NCBI GenBank assembly: GCA_963840565.1
Contig: CAWIZH010000006.1
Location: 1 to 64,000, forward strand
Origin: VRUE01 sp963840565
GTDB taxonomy: Bacteria; Actinomycetota; Thermoleophilia; Solirubrobacterales; 70-9
Direction of reading: 5' to 3'
Length of the DNA stretch: 64,000 bases
Below, piece after piece: positions 16,356 to 22,641 of this stretch. A model generated the notes under the pieces. It searched no databases. It was not told where the DNA came from and saw only the letters and a list, made by a program, of their open reading frames with translations. A program made the translations under genes and the position numbers. Each line of letters opens with the position of its first letter. Position 1 is the first letter of the stretch.

Positions 16356-17606
16356 TCAGCCGGCGCCGCCGACGTCCCAGTCGAGCAAGCTCGCCCTCGT
16401 CGTCAGCCCGAGCAGAGCCTGTGCCGTGGTCCAGACTGGAGTGGGGGAGCTGTGCCGCTGGTAGGCGATCGAGCCGTTGCGGCGGGCGAGGGAGGCGAGA
16501 TAGTCGAGCGGACCGCAGCCGGAAGCGCTCAACGCCTGGCGAGGACCGAGGCCCGAGACGCGCAAGGCGATCGCGGCAAGCCCGGTGCTCTGTGCATTGG
16601 AGGCTCCTCCCGGCGTCGCCGGGAAGCCACCGTCGGGCGCCTGCGCCGAGCGGACGAACGCGGCGGCGTGCTGGACCGGGTCCCGCTTCTTCTCGAGAGC
16701 GAGGGCCCAGCTCGCGAGGCCGGTCGTGTCGATATCGGCGGCGACGCCGGGCCGGTAGCCGAAGCCGCCGTTAGGCAGTTGAATCGCGGCAAGCCAGTCC
16801 GCCGCCCGGCGCGCCGCCCGTGGGCGATCTTCCGCCAAGGCGAGGACGGCAAGTGCAGTGGCATTGACGTCGCGATCGAGTGACCCGTCCGCCAGCTGGG
16901 AGCCGAGCTCCCCGTCAAGCAGCTCAGCGGCAGCCGTCGCCGCTCCGCCGTCGCTACGCAGCGCGAGCGCGAGCTTTGCCCATCCCACTCCGAGGCCACG
17001 GTGCCCGTGCAGAAAGCGGACCGCGCCGGCAGTCATTCGGCGCAGTGCTTTCCGCGACTGTCCTTTCACGCATTCGCTGGAGCCGGCGCCAGCGGAAGGG
17101 CCGTTCGGCGAGCCACTGGCATCGTCGGGGCCGGTGGGGGGACCCGTCCCGAACAGCGGTCCGTAGAAGAATCGAATCGAATCGCCCGCAGCGACCTGCG
17201 TCAAGCAACCGCCGGCCGAGAAGCGGCCGTTAACCGTCAGCGACCAGTAGCGGTCGGGAGACTGCGAGACGTAGGGCCCGATCCGGTCGATGAAGAAGTC
17301 GCGGAAGCTTGGGTTCCAATTTCCACGCCACGAGATGCCGGCGCTGCGCAGCGCATCGTCGAGCGCGCTCGTGGCGGTCGGAGCAGGCGTCGCTCCCGGT
17401 GAGCCCGAGCAGGGATGAGAGCCGCTGCCGTCGTTGCCGTCGACAGCGTGGGGTTGGACGTCTACCGGCCCGTCGAAGAGCGGCGCCGGCGCTTCTGAGC
17501 TTTCGACTCGGAGCGCAACGACCGTGGCTTTCGCCTGTGGGGCGGCAACCGCCACCACGGCCGCGAGGGCGACCGTGGTGGCGAGCGTTGCGAGCCGTTG
17601 GTTCAC
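16356..17606 (-). CDS. Secreted transcobalamin-like protein, DUF4430 then alpha/alpha-toroid repeats
   Basis: 416 residues from a GTG at 17606; the frame is open upstream but that part overlaps the previous gene and is not protein-like. A signal peptide (RLATLATTVALAAVVAVAA) is followed by a DUF4430-like domain, about residues 25-165 (FRDFFIDRIGPYVSQ, RYWSLTVNGRFSAGGC, AAGDSIRFFYGP). Then come prenyltransferase/toroid-type repeats, about 190-400: DRDVNATALAVLAL, QLPNGGFGYRPGVAADIDTT, AQAPDGGFPATPGG, NGSIAYQRHSSPTPVWTTAQ. In animal transcobalamins the toroid comes first and the DUF4430-type beta domain second; here the order is reversed. The GTGA overlap with the upstream gene implies coupling, and both lie behind a cobalamin riboswitch. 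Confidence 0.75.
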   Translation of the reverse strand: MNQRLATLATTVALAAVVAVAAPQAKATVVALRVESSEAPAPLFDGPVDVQPHAVDGNDGSGSHPCSGSPGATPAPTATSALDDALRSAGISWRGNWNPSFRDFFIDRIGPYVSQSPDRYWSLTVNGRFSAGGCLTQVAAGDSIRFFYGPLFGTGPPTGPDDASGSPNGPSAGAGSSECVKGQSRKALRRMTAGAVRFLHGHRGLGVGWAKLALALRSDGGAATAAAELLDGELGSQLADGSLDRDVNATALAVLALAEDRPRAARRAADWLAAIQLPNGGFGYRPGVAADIDTTGLASWALALEKKRDPVQHAAAFVRSAQAPDGGFPATPGGASNAQSTGLAAIALRVSGLGPRQALSASGCGPLDYLASLARRNGSIAYQRHSSPTPVWTTAQALLGLTTRASLLDWDVGGAG

Positions 17607-19387
17607 CCGGCGATGAACCGTCTTGCGTGGGTGAGGCGCACGGCCCCCTCTTCGTCGCGGGTCGCGGCGGTGAGCCGCAGCTTCAGGCGCGGCCGCTCGG
17701 CCAGCGCCCGCCGCAGGGCCTCTTCGGCGGGGACCGTGACGATGCCCTTGGCGCCAGAGGCGACCTCGAACGGAGCCGAGCCGCCCAGCGCCAGCCCGCC
17801 GCCGCGGTGACGGCGGAACTGGATCGTCAGGGCGCCGCGACAACCCCCGGCGCCGTTGCCGCGCGGGCAGCGCAGCCGCACGGCAACCCCGTTGTCTTGC
17901 TGCCACTGGGCCTTGCGCAGGACGGCGATGCGCGGGCCGTGCTCGCGGTGCCGCTTTGTCCGCTTGACCGGCGGCACGCTCACCCGCGGCGCCGTACCCG
18001 GGTTCGCGACCGTCGCTTCGAGCTTGAGGAAGACGAGATCGCCGAACCCGATCGGCTTGCTCGCTTCTTTCTGCAGCGCCCCTCCGTCGACGCCGATGCG
18101 CCAGCCGTATTCGGGAGTCTCCGAGACGCCGTTCAGCGAGGAGACGCTAACGCCGCCGCTACCGGTTGTGGCCGCAAACTGATCGACGCAGCCGGCTGGA
18201 GCAGAGGAGGCTTTTGCATCGCCGAGTATTGCACCGAGGTCAGAGCCGGACTCGACGTCGACCCGGCACATCCGTACGTCACCGGCACCCGGCCCGTGGT
18301 CGATCACCAGTGTGACCGGCACCGTCGTCCCGTTGCCGACTGGAGCAACCGGGCGCACCGCCGGGCTGACGCCGTCGAGCCGCGCCGGCGGGGCGGTCGA
18401 GAAGCCGATCCCGCCCAGCGGGCGGACCGAATCGAACGTCTCGAAGGAGCCACCGGCGAATTCATCGGTCCAGTCGAAGTGGCCGTCGGGCCGCTGCAGC
18501 GAGACCAGGTAGTCGAGCGGCGTCTTGCCCTGGCTGGTCGTCCATTCCGGGCCCTGCGGGTCGATCCCGCACTGGATCAGGCCGCTGGTCACCCATGAGG
18601 TGGTGTCGGTGTTGACGCCGATCCCGAATGATTCCGGCGGCGCGATGAAGCCTCCCGTCGCCGGGTCCTGCAACGAGTGCAGCAGGGCGAAGGCCTGCTG
18701 CAGGTCCGGGTCGCCGATGGCGACACCGGCCGCGCAGAACGCCGCCACCACCGAGCCGGTCATGTCGGTGTCCGCGGGGGCACCCGGCGAGGCATTCCAG
18801 GTCCAGCCTCCGTCGGGGTGCTGCTGGGTGCGCAGGTAATCGACGATCTTGCGCAGGATTGGCTGCGGCGCTCCGGCCTGGTGCAGCGCCAGTACGCCGA
18901 AGATGTCGTCGTTGAGCAGCCCTGTTTCGCCGATCTGGGTGCCGTCGAACAGTTCGGCGATGCGGGCGACCAGGTTGCTCTCGGTCACGTCGCTCGCGGT
19001 CGAGAGGCGCGAGGGTTGGATCCCGCCGGCGATGCCGGCGAGGATCCCGCGCTCGGCGTCGGTGCCGGCCCCGCCGGGCCCGGCCGTTTGCCATTCGTCC
19101 AGGTAGAAGTCCTGGGCGCTGGGATCGGCAAGCGAGGTGCTGACGTCAGCGGCGTTCACCCCGGCGGCAGCGAGGGCGGTCATGCCCCAGTCGGTGCCGA
19201 GGTTGCCGCTTTCTTCCTGGTTGGCCTGGAACCAGTTGGCGCCGCGCTGGGCGGCGTGCTCGGCCTGGGCCGGGGACAGGTATGCGATCGCGCTGCTTGC
19301 CGAGGCGGCCAGCAGCATGAGGGAGAGGCCCAGCGCGCAAAACGCACGCAGGGACCATCGGGGGTTGATGCTCTGTGGCGTGTTCAT
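17603..19387 (-). CDS. Secreted transcobalamin-like protein, alpha/alpha-toroid repeats then DUF4430-like domain
   Basis: 594 residues. The ATG at 19387 has an excellent Shine-Dalgarno (AAAGGAG); a TTG at 19405 is less likely. A signal peptide (LGLSLMLLAASASSAIA) precedes toroid repeats, about residues 35-310: GNLGTDWGMTALAAAG, RTQQHPDGGWTWN, DTDMTGSVVAAF, LQDPATGGFIAPPE, NTDTTSWVTSGLIQCG, LQRPDGHFDWTDEF. A DUF4430-like domain follows, about 335-455 (PVTLVIDHGPGAGDV, EYGWRIGVDGGALQ, FGDLVFLKLEA). A basic C-terminal extension of about 130 residues closes the protein. Toroid plus DUF4430 is the architecture of intrinsic factor/transcobalamin, and a cobalamin riboswitch lies directly upstream. 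An extracellular B12-binding role is therefore inferred. Confidence 0.8.
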   Translation of the reverse strand: MNTPQSINPRWSLRAFCALGLSLMLLAASASSAIAYLSPAQAEHAAQRGANWFQANQEESGNLGTDWGMTALAAAGVNAADVSTSLADPSAQDFYLDEWQTAGPGGAGTDAERGILAGIAGGIQPSRLSTASDVTESNLVARIAELFDGTQIGETGLLNDDIFGVLALHQAGAPQPILRKIVDYLRTQQHPDGGWTWNASPGAPADTDMTGSVVAAFCAAGVAIGDPDLQQAFALLHSLQDPATGGFIAPPESFGIGVNTDTTSWVTSGLIQCGIDPQGPEWTTSQGKTPLDYLVSLQRPDGHFDWTDEFAGGSFETFDSVRPLGGIGFSTAPPARLDGVSPAVRPVAPVGNGTTVPVTLVIDHGPGAGDVRMCRVDVESGSDLGAILGDAKASSAPAGCVDQFAATTGSGGVSVSSLNGVSETPEYGWRIGVDGGALQKEASKPIGFGDLVFLKLEATVANPGTAPRVSVPPVKRTKRHREHGPRIAVLRKAQWQQDNGVAVRLRCPRGNGAGGCRGALTIQFRRHRGGGLALGGSAPFEVASGAKGIVTVPAEEALRRALAERPRLKLRLTAATRDEEGAVRLTHARRFIAG

Positions 19388-19469
19388 CGCCAACTCCTTT
19401 TTCAAGGGCGGCGACGCACGCGCACAATCCGTGTCGAGTGAGCCGGCCGCCTAGTCGCGAGGCGAACCT

Positions 19470-19640
19470 CCTAACGACTCTCGGCCGGATATTCGGGCTC
19501 GGGATCGTCCTCCTGACCACCCTTCCCGGACCTCAACTCGGTCCAGTGGGACTACCGGTCAGTCGTCACCCATACCGCTGCGCGTCAGCCCCGGATTCAC
19601 ACCGGAGTTCCCCACGCCGCGAGTCGGCGCCACCCTAACA
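19470..19640 (-). promoter_or_regulatory. Cobalamin riboswitch
   Basis: On the minus strand the leader reads GGGGAACTCCGGTGTGAATC then CCGGGGCTGACGCGCAGCGG, the conserved core of actinobacterial cobalamin riboswitches. A CCACTGG segment and a GGTCAGGAGGACG...CCGAG B12-box-like segment follow. It ends roughly 80 bases before the transcobalamin-like start codon. When B12 binds, such RNAs repress the genes below, so the pair should be expressed under B12 shortage. Exact ends are approximate. Confidence 0.9.
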
Positions 19641-19658
19641 CGGGGTCGCTTCGCCGAC

Positions 19659-20132
19659 TCAGCCGCGGGCGTTGCCAGCGTCGAAGCCTTCCTTATAAGC
19701 GCTCAAAAAAGCGACAGGAAGCGGCCGGTTGTCCGGGCTGTAGCGGGCGGCTGTGGAGAGGCGGCGGATCAGGTCGGTGTGGATGCCGTCTGTGCCTTCG
19801 GCGCCGCGTTCCGCCGCGCCGAGCAGGTAGCCGAGCCGGAGGTTGGCGTCGTCACCCGGTTCGGCGCGGGCTTCGGCGTTGAGCCTGGTCGTCGCCGCGA
19901 CCAGCGCGGTGCCGACCGTGGCGAGGTCGCCGGCCTGCTGGTTCTCGGCCAGGCATTCGCTGATCAGTGTCTCTCCCTGCAGCTTCACCACGTCCGGGGC
20001 ATCGCCCAGGGCTTTGAGGTAGGCGCCGCTCCCTTCCAGGCAGGCGACCGGCGTCGAATCACTCGGTTCGCCGCAGCCAACCGCGACGAAACAAGCCGCG
20101 GCGGCGAAAACCATGGCTACTCGAGTGCGCAT
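19659..20132 (-). CDS. Putative lipoprotein of unknown function
   Basis: A 157-residue protein with an N-terminal lipoprotein signal: basic start, hydrophobic run (VAMVFAAAACFVAVGC) and a Cys at the end of the lipobox. The rest is helical and acidic, with a conserved-looking NLRLGYLLGAAERGAEGTDGI stretch. No family recognised. It lies upstream of, and in the same direction as, the riboswitch, so it is probably a separate transcription unit. Confidence 0.7.
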   Translation of the reverse strand: MRTRVAMVFAAAACFVAVGCGEPSDSTPVACLEGSGAYLKALGDAPDVVKLQGETLISECLAENQQAGDLATVGTALVAATTRLNAEARAEPGDDANLRLGYLLGAAERGAEGTDGIHTDLIRRLSTAARYSPDNRPLPVAFLSAYKEGFDAGNARG

Positions 20133-20211
20133 CGGCCCATCCTATGGACGCTCACCACCCGAACTGCATCAACTTCTCTGCCCACTGGCCCCAGAAGTCG
20201 ATGCGGCTCGG

Positions 20212-20940
20212 CTAGTCGCCGCGGGGGGAGAGGCCGCCCGAGCGGACCGATGAGATGCCGCCCGCCGGTCCCGGAGGAGGCTTCGGCGGCGATTTGGGGC
20301 GGGGATGGCTCGGTTCGCCCGGCGTAGCGCTGCCGGTTGGGAAGACTTCGACCCATTCGGCGAGTTCGTACCGGGCCGCTGGGGCGTGATTCCAAGAAAG
20401 GTGGAGGTGGTTGCCGCAGCCGTGGCCGGCGTCGCCGTCGTAGCCGACCCAGCGGAAGGGCAGCACGGGTTTGTTCTGGACCGGCTCCGCCCAGAGGGCG
20501 AGCCGCGTGACCCCGGCCCAGGTGGCGTCGCATTTGCCGCTGGTGCCGTTCAGCGGCACGAGGTCGACGGCGAGGCCGTTGTAGTGATCGGATCCCCTGA
20601 CGTGGCAGTTGTTGCAGCCGGCGTGTTCGCCATTGGGCAGCGGGCCGGAGTAGCCGTCAGTGACGTAGATCGAGAAGTGCTGGGCGATCCAGCGCAGGTC
20701 GGGCACGATGCGGCTGTCGACCATGTCGCCTTCTTCGTGCGGGACCGCGGCGGGGATCGGCACGATTTCGCCCGCTGTGTAGACGATGCGGGTGGAGGTG
20801 GGCCCAGCGTTCGAAGAGGCCGCGGCCATCAGGCCCAGCGCGAGCACGGCCGCCAGGACGAGCAGGGCGCGACCGACCCGGCCGGCCAGATCGTCCTTGC
20901 GGTCGTACTTCTTTCCGCTATCCGGTGGGAAATGCGACAT
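20212..20940 (-). CDS. M15/hedgehog-fold (DD-peptidase-like) secreted protein
   Basis: 242 residues from the ATG at 20940. The minus-strand frame stays open for thousands of bases upstream, but that part is antisense to two solid genes. A membrane segment or signal (RALLVLAAVLALGLMAAASS) follows a charged cytoplasmic start. The domain has SDHYNGLAVDLVP (the S.H..G.A.D pattern of M15 peptidases) and NHLHLSWNH (the HxH pattern), which together form the zinc site of VanY/hedgehog-type enzymes. Four cysteines (GCNNCHVRG and others) may form disulfides. The tail is proline-rich and low complexity. A cell-wall peptidase role is inferred. Confidence 0.75.
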   Translation of the reverse strand: MSHFPPDSGKKYDRKDDLAGRVGRALLVLAAVLALGLMAAASSNAGPTSTRIVYTAGEIVPIPAAVPHEEGDMVDSRIVPDLRWIAQHFSIYVTDGYSGPLPNGEHAGCNNCHVRGSDHYNGLAVDLVPLNGTSGKCDATWAGVTRLALWAEPVQNKPVLPFRWVGYDGDAGHGCGNHLHLSWNHAPAARYELAEWVEVFPTGSATPGEPSHPRPKSPPKPPPGPAGGISSVRSGGLSPRGD

Positions 20941-21030
20941 CGTCTTGGTGCTGGGGGCCACGGGTGCGTTATCGGACGGCCCGGGGGGTCCACTTGAGAA
21001 CCGCAAGGCACCGGTAGGGTTGCGCTCGGT

Positions 21031-22629
21031 ATGCCGACGGTACGAGAGGCCACGTTCGACCTTTTCCGCGAGCAGGGGATGACGACGATGTTCGGCAACC
21101 CCGGCTCGACTGAGCTGCCGATGCTGGCCGATTTCCCCTCCGATTTCCGCTACGTGCTGGGCCTGCAGGAGGCGGTCGTGGTCGGCATGGCCGACGGCTA
21201 CGCGCAGGCTTCGGGCCGGACCACCGTCGCCAACCTGCACACCGCGCCGGGCGTCGGCAACGCGATGGGGGCGATCTTCAACGCCCAGGCAAACCACTCG
21301 CCGCTGCTGATCACCGCCGGCCAGCAGGCGCGAGCGCAGATAACGCTGCAGGCGAACCTGACCAACCGCGACGCGATCCGGATGCCGCACCCGCTGGTCA
21401 AGTGGTCCTACGAGCCGGCCCGGGCCGAGGACGTGCCGCTGGCGCTGGCCCATGGCGCCCACCTCGCCGGACTGCCGCCGAAGGGCCCCGTCTTCGTCTC
21501 GCTGCCGATGGACGACTGGTACGCCGAGGTCGACGAAGCCGACGCGCGCGAGGCGATCACCCGCCGCGTCGACGGCCGCAACGTCGCCGACCCCGCCGCG
21601 GTCCGTGTCCTCGCCGACCGCCTCAATGCCGCCACCAACCCGGTGATGGTGGCTGGTCCCGACATCGACGCCTCCGGCGCCTGGGAGGAGGCGATCGCGC
21701 TGTCCGAGCGCCAGCGCCTGCCGGTCTGGGCGACGCCCGCACCGGGCGGCGGGCGCATCGGCTTCCCCGAGAACCACCCCAACTACCGCGGCGTGCTGCC
21801 GCCGGCGATCGGTCCGGTCGGCCAGACGCTCGAGGGCCACGACCTGATCCTCGTCGTCGGCAGCTCGGTCTTCCCCTACTACCCCTACATCCCCGGGCCG
21901 CTGCTGCCGGAGGGGGCGAAGCTGGTCGCGATCACCAGCGACCCCGACGAGGCCGCCCGGGCGCCGATGGGCGACGCCCTCGTCGCCGACGTCAAGCTGA
22001 CCCTGGCGGCGCTGCTCGCCGAGCTGCCCGAGTCGACCCGCCCGGCGCCCGAGCCGAACCAGGGCCCGCAGGAAATCCCGCCCAGCGATCCGCTCAACCC
22101 CTCGACCGTGCACACCGCCCTGGCCGAGGTCTTCCCCGAGGACGGCATCGTCGTGCTCGAGTCGCCGACCAGCACCCTGGCGCTGCGCAACCAGATGCGG
22201 CTCTCGCGTCCCGGCAGCTACTACTTCGCCGCCGGCGGCGGCCTTGGCTTCGGCCTCGCCGCTTCGGTCGGCGTGCAGCTGGCCCAGCCCGACCGACCGG
22301 TCGTCTGCGTGATCGGCGAGGGCTCGGTCCAGTACGCGGTCAGCGCCTTCTGGAGCGCCGTCGCTTACAAGACCCCGGTCACCTTCCTGGTCGTGCGCAA
22401 CGAGGAGTACGGGATCCTCAAGTGGTTCGCTGAAGTCGAGCAGGTGGAGGGTGCGCCCGGCCTCGATCTGCCCAAGCTCGACGTCGCCGCGATCGCCGAG
22501 GGCTACGGGATCACGGCGCACCGGGTCAAGGACCGCGATGAAGTGCGCGACGCCCTCGCCAAATCGCTCGCCTCCTCGCAGCCGGAACTGGTCGAAGTCC
22601 CGGTGACGCCGGGCATGGCGCTCTTCTAA
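21031..22629 (+). CDS. mdlC: Benzoylformate decarboxylase-type ThDP enzyme
   Basis: A 532-residue thiamine-diphosphate 2-oxoacid decarboxylase. It matches benzoylformate decarboxylase closely: TMFGNPGSTELPML carries the Ser26 equivalent, GLQEAVVVGMADGYAQA the ThDP-activating Glu, NLHTAPGVGNAMG the active-site His, and GEGSVQYAVSAFWSAVAYKT the ThDP/Mg motif. The likely reaction is benzoylformate (or another aryl/branched 2-oxoacid) to aldehyde plus CO2. It is followed 12 bases later by a FAD/Fe-S 2-hydroxyacid dehydrogenase, suggesting a two-step hydroxyacid pathway. The actual substrate is inferred. Confidence 0.85.
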   Translation: MPTVREATFDLFREQGMTTMFGNPGSTELPMLADFPSDFRYVLGLQEAVVVGMADGYAQASGRTTVANLHTAPGVGNAMGAIFNAQANHSPLLITAGQQARAQITLQANLTNRDAIRMPHPLVKWSYEPARAEDVPLALAHGAHLAGLPPKGPVFVSLPMDDWYAEVDEADAREAITRRVDGRNVADPAAVRVLADRLNAATNPVMVAGPDIDASGAWEEAIALSERQRLPVWATPAPGGGRIGFPENHPNYRGVLPPAIGPVGQTLEGHDLILVVGSSVFPYYPYIPGPLLPEGAKLVAITSDPDEAARAPMGDALVADVKLTLAALLAELPESTRPAPEPNQGPQEIPPSDPLNPSTVHTALAEVFPEDGIVVLESPTSTLALRNQMRLSRPGSYYFAAGGGLGFGLAASVGVQLAQPDRPVVCVIGEGSVQYAVSAFWSAVAYKTPVTFLVVRNEEYGILKWFAEVEQVEGAPGLDLPKLDVAAIAEGYGITAHRVKDRDEVRDALAKSLASSQPELVEVPVTPGMALF

Positions 22630-22641
22630 GCTGGATTGACC

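Noticed and set aside
17607..17906. Upstream extension of the second transcobalamin-like gene
   Set aside because: The extra ~100 residues are Arg/Pro-rich, overlap the preceding gene out of frame and precede a clear signal peptide that starts at the GTG at 17606.
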